DNA of 64,000 nt, from positions 686,001-750,000 of the forward strand of contig JAWDGP010001486.1 in the NCBI GenBank assembly GCA_033675545.1. Reading direction: 5' to 3'. Position numbers and translations under genes: made by a program. The notes beneath the pieces are model-generated. The model had not been told where the DNA came from. It saw only the letters and a program-made list of their open reading frames with translations, and searched no databases. Of this stretch, positions 52,201-63,637 are shown piece by piece (within the stretch, counting starts at the first letter, position 1; the number at the start of each line of letters is the position of its first letter). The DNA comes from Elysia crispata (Eukaryota > Mollusca > Gastropoda > Plakobranchidae).

Positions 52201-54830
52201 TTTTGGGATATGATCAGTTTATGGAATAGTTAGAGCAAAGTGATGATTGCAGATAGCTTAATGCTCAAAGTGTGACCTGTTTATAATGATAATTAGCTAA
52301 TTTTGTAGATTCCCAATCAATTTATAGATCATCCTTTTAAACGCCTATTATTATTTTGTAGGTACTAATGAACTGGTAACTATGAATTTCTGCAAACCAG
52401 TGCATCTCTTTTTGTTCGTACCTACATAGCCTTATAATAAGCATTTAAAAGGGTTATGAAACAGATTGGGAAATTACAGATTAAGTTGGTTTATTGCATT
52501 GTATGAGCATACATTTACAATTTTTTGTTAATATCTTATTTAGCATGCATGGTTTTAAAAGTGTTCCAAATCTTTGAACACAATGAGATCAAGCCAGTTG
52601 CTTCCATTGCATTAATCATTTCCATTTATATAAAAATTGTGTTGATTTTGATGTATGGTTATTGTGAAAAATGATTTAATACAAAAATTTTTACTGACAG
52701 ATGGTGAAGAAAGATAGAGAGAAAAAAGGATGCATTGACTCTGTTCTCAACTTCAATTTCCTGTTGTTTTTCATTTAAAGAAAAAAATCTTAATTCAGTG
52801 CAAAGAAAGAAATTTCTAGACTAAGTTTCTCTTTAATATGTTCTTTGCATAAAGTCGATTTAAAAAAAAAAAAGGATTTTAAAAATTTTTTTAATCAACT
52901 CAGATTGAAGTTGATTATTAGATCTGAGACAGTTTACAAACTCAACAGAGTAAATTTTGGTACAAACCGAACTGAATGTATAATTAACTAGATTTATCCA
53001 CTTGTTGTTGTTTTTTTGTTTGTTCGTTTTTCCAATTTCACAAATGACAATTGTTATAATTATTACAAAATCCTTTCACTTCAAAGTATCGAATAACTAC
53101 AACTCAATAGACTTTTAATTGAGCTTTAGTTTTATTCTACAAATAATGTCAAATGTTTTGGTGAATCCAGAGTACAAACTATTCTGAAACAAAAGTTTGA
53201 CAAAGACAGATGTGGAAATTTGTAAAACGTCCCAGTTTTTTGCAACCCTAACACAATTTAGTTTATTTATTATGATACTAATTTTCATAAGTCTAATGTG
53301 CATGAGTCTGAAGATAAAAGCAAATGACTTTTTCTCTTTACAAAATACATGTATTAATGTTACTGCATTGCAATTTGGACTTAACTCTTAGGATTATTAA
53401 TATTTACATCTGATTTATTCCAAGACTTAGTACTTGATCTAAATATGGAACCAAACATTGAAGCAATAAAATAAACTTTTCTGTTTTTATTTTTTTTTAA
53501 GGGAAAAATGGCACCCATGTAATACTGTTTTTATCCTTTGCAAACTACAGCTTTAATAAATTAATATGATGCAGTGATATTTATGTAAAATTAAAACAAA
53601 AAAGTCTATGTACAGGAAAGAAGAGCAAGATGTTTCCAAAACACAAAATAATCTAGTGCTTTTATGGATGGTTTGTAAGGGGCAAAAAAAAAAAAAATTA
53701 AAGCTTTGCTCAAAATATGTCTTACATGCACAAATAAATTATTAAATTAGATGCCTGTTTGTACGAATCAAATTTGAAAGTATCAAAAATACAAACTTTT
53801 AAAAATCTTAGGGTTTTTGTGTTGTTGTTGATTTTTAAATAATTCTCCGTAAGTTCGATAAAACATTTTAATAAATTTACAAATTAATACAAATATATCC
53901 TGCAAAACTCTTAGCCTTTAAACTTTCTATTTCTACTTCTACTTCATTTTGCTAGAATAGAAATAGCACAACAAATCTGAAACAGTATGTCATGATCCAG
54001 TGAAACTTAGATTAGGGGTAGTTCATAGAAAAACTGACCAAATTGATACGGACCTAGGTGCTGGTATTAGCAAACATTTATCCCTGATGGAGAGTCATTT
54101 CCCAAAACTTGATTTTTTTTATTGGTAACTTTGAAAGCAGTTACTTTGATTTAATTAATCTTACCCTTGTGATATCTCAACTGACAATATACACCACAGC
54201 CTTCTCGCTCTAAATCAAATTACAATGTACAGATAAACTGATACATAATTATTACGATATATAGTTATAAATAAGACATTTACCGTGTTTATCATTGTAT
54301 CAGAAAGAAAAGTTCATTAAAAAAAATATTTCTTCAATTATGCTTTAAAATTGGTATCTTGAGATAGATTTTATTTCTAAAGAACAATAGATAAAAGGCT
54401 AATATGAAAACAAAAAGAAAAGGCATGTGGTTACACTTACATTTGATACATTATGGTGAACAGTGGTTTATTTCTACTGAAAAATATCTGACTTGAGTAT
54501 CACAGCCTTTTGCTTGATATAAAAATGACGAGAAACTGATTAACAAAAGTAAACTATGTTCATGTTTGGTCAAACATACAATGTATCATTTACTAGGAGT
54601 TGTGTATGAGCATTGTATCATGTATTTCATACTGCGTGTGGCCTACTAACTCGTTTTAAATCCCTTTGGATGAGAAAACTGGGATAAACTTATTGTAATG
54701 CAAGATGCAGCCTCGTTTTTAACTTTTGAGTTTAGTGTAGCAGATTTGTTCTATTTTTTATTCTGTCATTTATTAATATCGAGATAGCAAACAAAAGAAA
54801 TATTCCCATCACTTCAGTTTTCACAACTTT
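47933..54830. other. MAEA 3' UTR and intergenic DNA
   Basis: About 6.9 kb without a recognised gene on either strand. It contains a CT array at 49120-49198. The first part must hold the MAEA 3' UTR, but its end is not clear because many AATAAA strings occur in this AT-rich DNA. Confidence 0.6.
49120..49198. repeat. CT dinucleotide array
   Basis: About 38 CT units with two interruptions near its left end. The Ser-Leu frames through it are artefacts. Confidence 0.97.
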
Positions 54831-54922
54831 ACTCATCCCGTTACGTTTTATGCTTAAAATCACTATAATGATATTTACTCATCCCGTTACGTTTTATGCT
54901 TAAAATCACTATAATGATATTT
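54831..54922. repeat. Direct duplication, 2 x 46 bp
   Basis: Two identical 46-base units start at 54831 and 54877 with ACTCATCCCGTTACGTTTTA. They lie just past the stop codon of the minus-strand gene, so probably in its 3' UTR. Confidence 0.95.
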
Positions 54923-54958
54923 AAGAAAAAAAATATTTTTGCATCTTTCGCCTAATAT

Positions 54959-55201
54959 CTAGTCTCTTGCATATGATGCGGTAGGTGCAGATGCAAAGTC
55001 AGGACCATAGCGGTTAAGAACATTTGGGACATGTGGTATTTTATGGCGGTCGTAAGGTGGATAAACCTTACTGCGGCCATGGAATGAGTACTTCCAACTA
55101 TTGTGTCCCAGATAAGGCTCCTGCGAGACAGCAAGAACATGCATTGGTGTTCGGCAGGACGAGTTTCCCCAGGTGGTCAGCTTGAGGTTATCCTCTTTGA
55201 G
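54959..55201 (-). CDS. Unknown gene last exon, ending SYARD-stop
   Basis: 80 codons plus TAG, acceptor ACACCAG. It contains LKEDNLKLTTWGNSSCRTPM, EPYLGHNSWKYSFHGRSKVY and NVLNRYGPDFASAPTASYAR. A possible AATAAA signal on the minus strand is near 54768. Confidence 0.8.
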   Translation of the reverse strand, partial: LKEDNLKLTTWGNSSCRTPMHVLAVSQEPYLGHNSWKYSFHGRSKVYPPYDRHKIPHVPNVLNRYGPDFASAPTASYARD

Positions 55202-55394
55202 CTGGTGTGAAAGAAGATTATACCTTAGTTTTCACATGTAATAGAACGTTGAATAGCTTTTTTTTTAATTACACCTGCATGAAGCAATGCTAGCATTAAA
55301 TGGCAACCAGTTAGTGCTTATTGTATGACATTGAAGTAGAGGTGCGTTGACATAACAAATTGATATCCCAAATGATGATGGTGATGATGGCACA

Positions 55395-55441
<47 letters not shown>

Positions 55442-55465
55442 ACCCCCACCACCACCATAGTAGTA

Positions 55466-55511
<46 letters not shown>

Positions 55512-56310
55512 TAATGAAGCAAGCATTTTCTTACCCGTCTTTCTCTTTTCTCTTTGTGTCTTTATTTCTTTTCCTTCTTTTTTCATGTTATGTTCATGAA
55601 AAAAAAATGTTTATAAATGCGAAAAGATTCAGGATATTTTTTTAAATGTAACTGCAGAATGTAGTCCAACATCAATTTAAGAAGGTCCAGATTAATAATC
55701 GGGTAACAATACTTCGCGGTATATTTATTTTCCAATGCTTTCCCCAATCAAAAGCCTATGCCTAGCCTTAGTGTTTTCGGCGTTATCTTACTTCTGGAGC
55801 CTTATAGACGCGGGGAAACCTTCGCCGCATGACAGGTTCTGCTTGATCAGGGTTTCCATATGACGTTGCTGTTACCGGATGGTAGTCATGCAACGTCATG
55901 GCACGGCTATGGTGGTGCAAGTAGTTCACGTCAGTGTGGTGTAGACGTCCTTCTAATGGTTGGAGGCGTTTGCCTAGGCTTCGTGTGTTTCGACCCTGGG
56001 AGTTGGAAAACTTGCAAACGTTACAAATCGCGTAGATATTTGCAATTTTGTTAATTCTTTCTATTTGCTTCCAGAAAGCTACACTCATCTCCTTAATGGC
56101 GTTCTGATACTCCCTGATACTTGTTCTTCATGTTTCCTCTTCTTACTCTCCATGTAAGACTCTAAGAGAAACTTGCGAGAAGATAAACAATTTAGAACTC
56201 TCTTCTGCTTTATCACAGGAACTTGTGGCAATTTTGAGGTTAAAAAAATATTCATGACATTACGAAAAGTCGATTTTAAAAGAAGGGAAGGGGTGAGTTA
56301 GATGAGAGAT

Positions 56311-56381
<71 letters not shown>

Positions 56382-58961
56382 GAGACAGAGAGATGTAGAG
56401 AAGACGGAAGAAAGCGATGGAAAGAGAGGAGGCAATTATATGTATGAAGGAGAAATAGCAGTGGAGAGGCAGATAGACCAAATAAAAAGAAAAGAGCAGG
56501 TGCAAGACAAGAGAGAAGGTGAATTAGAAAAGGGAAAATGTATAATAATTGTTATCTTAATTGGTTCATTGTATACTAAGAGAAGAACCGATTTACTCTC
56601 AACACAGACAAGGAACACTCGCTAGATCTTGTGTCAAAATACTGCTGTTTTGCTGGAACACCCTCTACCCATCCGAATAAGTTACCGGTAAAAAAAAGAA
56701 ACATCACTTTGCTCGTGAATAGTATGACACACACACACACACACTCACATTTCCAAAGTATTCTCCCTTGTCCTGGAAGTAGTGGCGGTTGTCATGCTGA
56801 GTAAAGGGGTTTCTGTGGTTATATACCGGCTGCAAAATAGTACATTTTGTATTTTTTTTTCAATATTATTTAAATTAATATCGAAGAAATTGCAAAGTAA
56901 TAAAAAAGAGTTTGTTGCAGAGATTAAAAATCGTTTTATTTTATATCATACATGTACTGTAAAGTCTGCTCATCTGTGAAATTGTTTGACTTTCCAAAAT
57001 ATCTGTAAATTGCACTTCTTAGGGTATAGAAGAATCACATGAGGAAAGGATTGTTGGCCAAGAGCAAGCCCCTTGATACACCCAAAACCATGTAGAGCAG
57101 CATTCAAATAAGGAATTAATGCATCGGTATACCTTAATTCACAACAAGAGAATTTATTGCTTTCACTTGGCCTCAATCGCTATATTTTTCACTGAGTTTG
57201 AGTTTGTTTTTAAGGCCGTAGTTCTTATCCATCAAATGCTCCCACATTTTAATGCCTTTACTCTGGATTAAAAAAAACCCAACAATTGTTTAATAAGAAG
57301 TCTTAGTTTAGAACAATCTATTTAAAGATAAATCCAGCAAATATCACAATTTTGCCTTTATCAAACGACGAGCAATGATTCAACTCTCACCTCCTCTTTT
57401 TGAGAGTAAAGTAGAGGCGGACTTCTTGGTCCACAAGGCGCTGAGAAAGGTGCTTCCAGCATCTGTCGAGTGCTAGTGACGTCACGCAGTCTCCCCTCAG
57501 CATCAGCGGGATCCCCGCGGTGACGAAACTGAGAAACAATTACAGTTGTATACCACGACGATAGCACAGATTAGAGCATTAAGCAGTCTCAGCCTATGCG
57601 TTGTAAATAAAATTAATGATAATGTGTTTTGTTAGTCCTAATCATTTTATTTTTCATAGTTAAAAATAAGAGATTCTGAGACTAGTAATATATCCTTTTC
57701 TTTTTTATGATTTTTAATCGTCTGCCCCTTGAAACAGGATGACCATTATTACTCATAACTACAACACTCTAAGCAGTCTATCATTTTAGTTGTGGTCTAT
57801 TCTATCTTCAAAATCCAACATCGACATTAATAAATTCAACTACAAAGACAATCAGTGAGACAATTACACTCAGAGCCAAGTGTGGAAATCTATCAGTTTC
57901 ATTAATGTTATCCAGTCTGAGAGTTCTTGCATTTCATGCAGTTCAAGGCTTTTGTATCGGTACCTTAACTTTATCTCACCTTTTAATTTACAAGTCAACA
58001 ATTTTTTAAGTAAACATCGAACGTGAATCGCCCTCGAGATAGAGATAAAGATGTAACTTGTTAGAGGAGAAGAGACAGGAGCCAGATTTAGTGTTGGCAA
58101 CAGCATAATAATAATACTTCCCAGGACTTCGCAAGGCGAGTTATTGAATATGTTTAAAGATACCTAAATAAATTAAAATTAATTTTGATTGACTGATTGA
58201 GTGAGTGATAGGTATAGTCCCTCCACGGAGATCAAAGCCCCAATCAAACAGCGTTTAGTGTCGCGGTCAGGACCTGATCCAACAAAAGCGGAGGTCCACA
58301 ACCCGTTACACAGTGTCAGCGCTTTATCGATTAATCAATAAATTATTCATTCAATCAATAAATCAATTTATTTACCTACATATGCATAAATCTAGGCTAT
58401 CTTTCAACATACATGTATCTATCTATCTATACTTTAGCGAGTGATTGACATTTCCCTTTTCTGTATGGAAAAGATTTACATTAAGATGGTCGATTTTGCA
58501 AATAAGAACTATGCACAAGGATAAAAATAATCAAAGCATCTAATTATCTAAAAATTTATGTTCAGAGCAAAAACTGATGATAAATCATATGTGCTAAAAT
58601 ACTGTTCTTCCCCTTCTCATCAGCGTTTTTTTTTTTTTTCTAAAGTGTCTTTTATGTCCGATTAAAGTCACTCAATATACAAGTATACCTAAAAGCAGCA
58701 ATCATATCAACTTTGATTTGTTAACACTGCTTGACCGTGATTTTTTTTTTAATGAGCAAAAGACCCCTCTAAAAGATTTTTCCCCACATTTTTCCCTTTT
58801 CTGATCTAAAAAATTGCTTTGTCAAATTGCCCTGCAATAGCAGTTCTGTTCTTATATGATGTGCGCTAAGCGAACGAATCAATATAAGTGTGTTGGCTGA
58901 ATTATTTCATCTATAACTTCACCGCCGCATATTCCATAAGCGACGAGCGTCCACAATGCAT
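54959..58961 (-). CDS. Unrecognised conserved-looking gene, at least 257 residues, six exons found
   Basis: The join 58961-58923, 57528-57391, 57262-57193, (one unresolved link), 56829-56749, 55995-55792, 55201-54959 ends in TAG. The start ATG is directly preceded by an in-frame TGA. The protein is hydrophilic and rich in Arg, His, Tyr, Pro and Asn, with no signal peptide or membrane segment seen. It contains MLEAPFSAPCGPRSPPLLYS, GIKMWEHLMDKNYGLKNKL, PVYNHRNPFTQHDNRHYFQD, LHHTDVNYLHHHSRAM and YPPYDRHKIPHVPNVLNRYG. Short Tyr/Pro/Arg/Asn-rich proteins of this kind are often axonemal or sperm microtubule inner proteins. That is a guess from style, and I cannot name the family. The third exon ends in phase 1 while the next needs phase 0, so a small exon of 3n+2 bases is probably missing from this model. 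Confidence 0.7.
55202..55791 (-). other. Intron with triplet arrays
   Basis: It contains (ACT)n at 55394-55441, a CAC/CCA block to 55458, then (TAG)n and (AAT)n to about 55516. Long single-residue frames here (Leu, Val, Tyr, Asn runs) are artefacts. Confidence 0.85.
55394..55516. repeat. Compound triplet array ACT/CAC/TAG/AAT
   Basis: Four adjoining triplet blocks, inside the intron before the last exon of the unknown gene. Confidence 0.95.
55792..55995 (-). CDS. Unknown gene exon, GRNTRSLGKRLQPLEGRLHH
   Basis: 68 codons, acceptor CTCCCAG, donor GTAAGA, phase 0 both sides. It is the longest internal exon and contains TDVNYLHHHSRAMTLHDYHP and EPVMRRRFPRVYKAPE. Confidence 0.8.
55996..56748 (-). 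other. Intron with AG and ACAG arrays
   Basis: (AG)n and (ACAG)n at 56315-56393 and (AC)n at 56727-56744. No other coding sense was seen. Confidence 0.8.
56315..56393. repeat. AG and ACAG array
   Basis: (AG)n to about 56349 followed by (ACAG)n and mixed units. Confidence 0.95.
56749..56829 (-). CDS. Unknown gene exon, PVYNHRNPFTQHDNRHYFQD
   Basis: 27 codons, acceptor TTGCAG, donor GTGAGT, phase 0 both sides if read PVYNHRNP. A (GT)n run on the minus strand begins at the donor, so its length could touch the splice site. Confidence 0.75.
57193..57262 (-). CDS. Unknown gene exon, SKGIKMWEHLMDKNYGLKNK
   Basis: 70 bases, acceptor ATCCAG, donor GTGAAA, phase 0 in and 1 out. Coding sense is good (KMWEHLMDKNYG), but the outgoing phase does not fit the next exon. 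Confidence 0.6.
57391..57528 (-). CDS. Unknown gene exon, FRHRGDPADAEGRLRDVT
   Basis: 46 codons, acceptor TTCTCAG, donor GTGAGA, phase 0 both sides. The sequence is GC-richer than its surroundings and free of stops. Confidence 0.75.
57529..58922 (-). other. Intron between candidate exon 1 and exon 2 of the unknown gene
   Basis: 1.4 kb. A SINE-like stretch with (AATC)n-type text lies near 58190-58380. No exon was seen. Confidence 0.6.
58923..58961 (-). CDS. Unknown gene, candidate first coding exon MHCGRSSLMEYAA
   Basis: 13 codons from ATG to donor GTGAAG in phase 0, directly preceded by in-frame TGA. It joins FRHRGDP in frame. It is short, so the assignment rests on splice phase and codon sense. 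Confidence 0.55.
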
Positions 58962-59345
58962 TCAGTAGGTGGAAAAAAAATAACAATGTGCAATTGTTTA
59001 AATATTTAGGAATTAAACCAACTTAGATAAAATAGTGTTAAATTTCTACAACAAAATTTTTACATGGGATGCCAAACGTGAAATCCAGTATTTCAAACAA
59101 TACAATCATGTCAATGTAATAATAAACAAAGAGCTCCTGCTTTTTAGACTAGATTATTTTGGAAAAAATTACTCGAAATGACAATGAATAAATATCAAGA
59201 ACGATCAATTAACACGGCTTCTTTTCATTCCTTTTTTTTTTAAAAAAGAGAATTTGCATGTCCACCGGCATATTAAATCCAGTATGAAGAGCATTGCACG
59301 GAGAGGGTTTTACTCTTTTCCGCTGAACAAAAACTAATCACCTTT
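58962..59345. promoter_or_regulatory. Upstream region of the unknown gene
   Basis: About 385 bp between its candidate ATG and the minisatellite. No TATA box or other element is clear in this AT-rich DNA, so its role is inferred from position only. Confidence 0.3.
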
Positions 59346-60077
59346 AAAACTGTTGTCTAGTAACCTTATAGTGTTCTACACAATCCAGGTTCTTATTCTA
59401 CTGCCAAAAACTGTTGTCTAGTAACCTTATAGTGTTCTACACAATCCAGGTTCTTATTCTACTGCCAAAAACTGTTGTCTAGTAACCTTATAGTGTTCTG
59501 CACAATCCAGGTTCTTATTCTACTGCCAAAAACTGTCGTCTAGTAACCTTATAGTGTTCTACACAATCCAGGTTCTTATTCTACTGCCAAAAACTGTTGT
59601 CTAATAACCTTATAGTGTTCTACACAATCCAGGTTCTTATTCTACTGCCAAAAACTGTCGTCTAGTAACCTTATAGTGTTCTACACAATCCAGGTTCTTA
59701 TTCTACTGCCAAAAACTGTTGTCTAGTAACCTTATAGTGTTCTACACAATCCAGGTTCTTATTCTACTGCCAAAAACTGTTGTCTAGTAACCTTATAGTG
59801 TTCTACACAATCCAGGTTCTTATTCTACTGCCAAAAACTGTTGTCTAGTAACCTTATAGTGTTCTACACAATCCAGGTTCTTATTCTACTGCCAAAAACT
59901 GTCGTCTAGTAACCTTATAGTGTTCTGCACAATCCAGGTTCTTATTCTACTGCCAAAAACTGTTGTCTAGTAACCTTATAGTGTTCTACACAATCCAGGT
60001 TCTTATTCTACTGCCAAAAACTGTTGTCTAGTAACCTTATAGTGTTCTACACAATCCAGGTTCTTATTCTACTGCCA
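59346..60077. repeat. Minisatellite, 12 x 61 bp
   Basis: Twelve head-to-tail units, all exactly 61 bases, each starting AAAACTGTTGTCTAGTAACC and ending TTATTCTACTGCCA. Variants are few: TGTCGTC in units 4, 6 and 10, CTAATAACC in unit 5, and TTCTGCAC in units 3 and 10. The near-identity and constant length imply recent expansion. Confidence 0.98.
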
Positions 60078-61290
60078 ACCGCTAAAAAAAAAACATTTTC
60101 CAGTAGCACTCCTCAGATATGCAATCAAAGCACTATGTGTCTTTACTAATAAATATACTTTGCATCAATTTTTTTTTTAATTTTCAAATTTAATATTTTC
60201 TATTTTCTAAAAGTTCTGGAAATGACTCCAATGTTTTATCTAACTTTTATTGATTCTAAGTGTCACTGAAAATATTGCTGATTCTTTTAGTTTCATGTGA
60301 AACTTAGAAAATCCATTGAATTCTGTACAGATTCTGTTAGCAATATCAAAATTGGTGCTGCGGAAGAGCATAGACCAGCTGGGAGCTTACGCCACGAACA
60401 ATCAGTGAATAACCTGCCAAAAACAGTGACATGCCAGTCATGCATGAAGCAGGCTCCTGAAGGTATGGGTTTCGCTGCTGAAACTTATTGTAGAAATTGC
60501 AATTTTTTTAACCTTCTTCTGCTCTCTACCCCCAATAAATTTCAGCTAAATGTTGCTAATGGTCGCATACTATTTCTTTCCAATAGCTACTGAAATTATT
60601 TTTTTATTTTCAAATGTAATATGAAAAACAAACCGTTGACTTTTTTAACCTTATTCTTTTTGCAACGCATCTGGCTATACATATACCTAAACATTATACA
60701 AATGATTCCAAAATAATTACTTTATATAAGTTGCATTTTTAATTACTGCCTCTGAATAATTATATTGCTGACTCTTTTATTTGCATGTTTATCAAACTTC
60801 ACATTAAAAAATCCATCGAATTCTGTATAGATTCTGTTGACAATAACAAAGTTGGTGCCACGGAAGAGCCTAGACCAGCTGGAGATTTTACCACGAACAA
60901 CCAGTGAATGGGCTGTCAAGAGCGTTGATGTGCCAGTCATCCACGGATAGATCAAAACCTGTATGGAACAGGCTTCTGACGGTATGGGTTTTGGAGCTAA
61001 AATTATTTGCAAAAACGGCAATACTTCATTTTGCTCACAGTATAATTTTTCTTATAACGTCTGATTCTTTATAAAACCCATCGCAAAGTTCTACAACTCG
61101 CTCCATTGATTTATCTTCGTTAAAGTTCATTGTAAAAAGGGCAAGATTTTTATTTTACTTTCAATATCACATTATTTCTTATACATGGATCTTTTTTCTT
61201 GACCCCTAAAGCTATATGTTTTTTTTTTCAATCACAAAGTTCTGTTAATGACAATGTTGTATTTCTTATATTGCTAATTTGACTTTTATT
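60078..61290. other. Non-coding DNA with a diverged tandem duplication
   Basis: It holds two diverged copies of a segment of about 250 bp (60255-60510 and 60765-61025). No intact gene. The 98-codon frame in the first copy is not conserved in the second. Confidence 0.6.
60255..61025 (+). repeat. Diverged direct duplication, spacing about 510 bp
   Basis: Both copies contain TATTGCTGAYTCTTTTA, AAAATCCATYGAATTCTGTA, GATTCTGTT, AATAWCAAARTTGGTGC, GGAAGAGC-TAGACCAGCTGG, ACGAACAA-CAGTGAAT, TGCCAGTCAT and GCAGGCTYCTGA-GGTATGGG. They differ by many substitutions and a 19-base insertion near 60940. Confidence 0.85.
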
Positions 61291-61299
61291 TGTGTTAAT

Positions 61300-62760
61300 T
61301 TTTTTCAAGAGGCACATTTGCTTCTGAGATTGAGGACTCAGATTCAGGTTCTGAGCTGGGTGACAGCACAAGGGATCCCACTTATGACGTAAGTAAACAC
61401 CCTGATTATGTAGTGTTGAGAAAAAGGCACAGTCCAAGAAAACTAAACTGAGTCAACCTGCACTTACCAGTGAGGTGGACCCTATTGAAATATCGAGCAA
61501 TGAAAGACAAATAGATGAGCAAACCGAGATCAGCCTGCAACTGGAAATAGTCCCAAGAGAAAAAGGAAAGCCAATCTTGCTAGTTGGAAGTGGAACTTAA
61601 GGAAAGCACTGATGAACAAGGTTTAGAGCATATTGATTGGACTGAAAAACTGAAAGCCAAAAAGACTCCCTCAAGTGATGATTGCACCAAATGCATATTT
61701 AACTGCACTCAGAATTTAAGTGAAGAGGAGAGATGCAGGATAAATCAGGAGTATTGAAAGACTACACCATGAAAAAAAGACTTTATCCTAGCAAATGTTG
61801 GACAGAAAGAGTACGTATCAATGGTCACAAGAGAAAGAAGTCCAGGGCGGTATCAGATGTGCACTTCTTCGCAGAAATGGCATCAAGCATCGCGTCAACT
61901 AGAAGTTTTTCACCTCAGTATTATGCATCAGTTATGGATCTATGTATAATTCTCATGAAAAAAAAAAAAGAGCGATGTTAGCATTTTTAACGGTGAGAGA
62001 AACAGCGTGGAACAAGAAACCTGAAAAAAAGATTCAGGCTATGAGGAAACACATCGCCAGCTTTCTTTGTTTTGAAATTAAATAATACCATGAAGAGCAC
62101 TAAAAGGAAATATCTTGACCTAAATCTCACAATCCCAAAAATGTGTCACCTGTACAGGGCACTTTGTAAGCAGGAGGGTTAAGAACCTGCCTGTGATACA
62201 ATCAATGGCCAGGTTATCAGCAAAGTGTTTAATCTATGTTTCTTCAAACCTAAAAAAAGATATCTGCGTCACATGCTATATGTTTTAGCATAATTATGAC
62301 ACCTGATGAAAAGTCTGAATCAGTGAAAGACAAAATCAGCAAGAAGCACACTAACAGCGCTACAGAGACTTCATAGAGGCAAAGCAGTATGACAAAGTAG
62401 TCAAGAAAGCTCTGCGTTTATAATTTGACCATCTCAAGAGGAAAAAAGAAACACATGACGGTCATTGTTTCTGCTGATCAAATTTTGAGGAAAAGCGTGG
62501 TAGCATTGAGATTGCCAGTTGCAATTATCGGTGGCTCACAGAACTACCTTCTTGCATTGAAGAAGTGTCTCTGTTTTCTGACACCTGCTTAGGCCAAAAC
62601 CGGAATCAACAAATGGCGGCAATGATGCTGAGCTTTGAGCAAGAAGCAAGTCACATCGTGAAAGTGATCACCCACAACTTCCTTGAAAGTGCTCACACCA
62701 TGATGGATGTGGACAGCATGCATGCATCGAAACGAAAAAAAAAAAGTTCTTCAGTGCCTT
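61300..62760 (+). pseudogene. Broken copy of an invertebrate mobile-element-like gene (DTCxGQNRN family)
   Basis: Readable pieces in shifting frames run in family order. First is an acidic start, ASEIEDSDSGSELGDSTRDP. A Cys motif follows, CTKCIFNCTQNLSEEERCRI then YTMKKRLYPSKC. Next come VFNLCFFKPKKDICVTCYM and FDHLKRKKETHDGH, then SIEIASCNYRWLTELPSCIE, VSLFSDTCLGQNRNQQMAAM and HNFLESAHTMMDVDSMHASK. From memory, proteins with SDTCGGQNRN and FLExGHTxMExDSMH are widespread multi-copy genes in molluscs and arthropods and look like transposase relatives. The segment has several stops and frameshifts (for example near 61456, 61976 and 62422), so it is not functional. The exact superfamily was not determined. 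Confidence 0.75.
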
Positions 62761-62779
62761 TACCAAGAGCAAATTTTTG

Positions 62780-63559
62780 ATAAGTGATTCCAGTGACAGT
62801 CTTTATATGTTATGTACTATAACTACTATGCATATTTAAAATAATTATGGTTGTTAAATAGACACTGTTGTATTTCATCAATCGTAAGCTGATTTTATAA
62901 AAATTAATTTTACTGAAAACATTTATGATTCGTATTATTATTTTATGAAGCGTTTCCTGTCCAACAAGGTTTTGTTGTGTCCTCATTTAAAAAAAAAAAT
63001 TCTATTCACACAAAAATTACAAGTGCGTTTAAAAAAATTATGTTCAATAATTCAGCTTTCATTTTTCCACACCAGATGTTAAAATTATATATGTTTGAAG
63101 TTAGTAACTGAATATTATTACTTGAATTAGAACTGATTATGTCTCGCCCTTTCTTATCATAATAAATTACTACGCCAAGTGATTACATTTACCACTTACA
63201 TTTTTTTTTGTTCGAATTTAACCAATCTAAGGTTGTAAAGTGTTAATGAGGATATTGCACTTACACACAGAGAAAATTAATTTTGCATGTAACTTTTGCT
63301 TTATATCATAGTCCTTATAATATGGTGAAAAATCATGATTGTCGTACAAATCCAAAATATTGTACAAGAACTTACCGCAAGAAATGTATAAGTACGCTAC
63401 AAGTGATAAAGGTCCATAAATCTATAAAAAGTAGCTACTGAAAAAAATGAACAGGTCCATTGCTAATAGATATAAGACCAAAATTCTTTACAAGTAGTCA
63501 CTGCAAGAAATGAATAAGTACACGTGAATTTTATTTTTCATCTTATACCCATCCTTCTG

Positions 63560-63637
<78 letters not shown>

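Noticed and set aside
55265..55599. Poly-Val, poly-Leu, poly-Tyr and poly-Asn frames on both strands
   Set aside because: Triplet-array artefacts inside an intron.
55783..56088. 101-codon minus-strand frame read as one exon
   Set aside because: Only 55995-55792 has coding sense bounded by good splice sites; the N-terminal part reads as intron.
57870..58106. 78-codon minus-strand frame upstream of the unknown gene
   Set aside because: No suitable splice sites or family resemblance. The 58961-58923 exon fits the phase better.
58190..58380. SINE-like stretch with (AATC)n text
   Set aside because: The A and B boxes are not clear enough to call a SINE.
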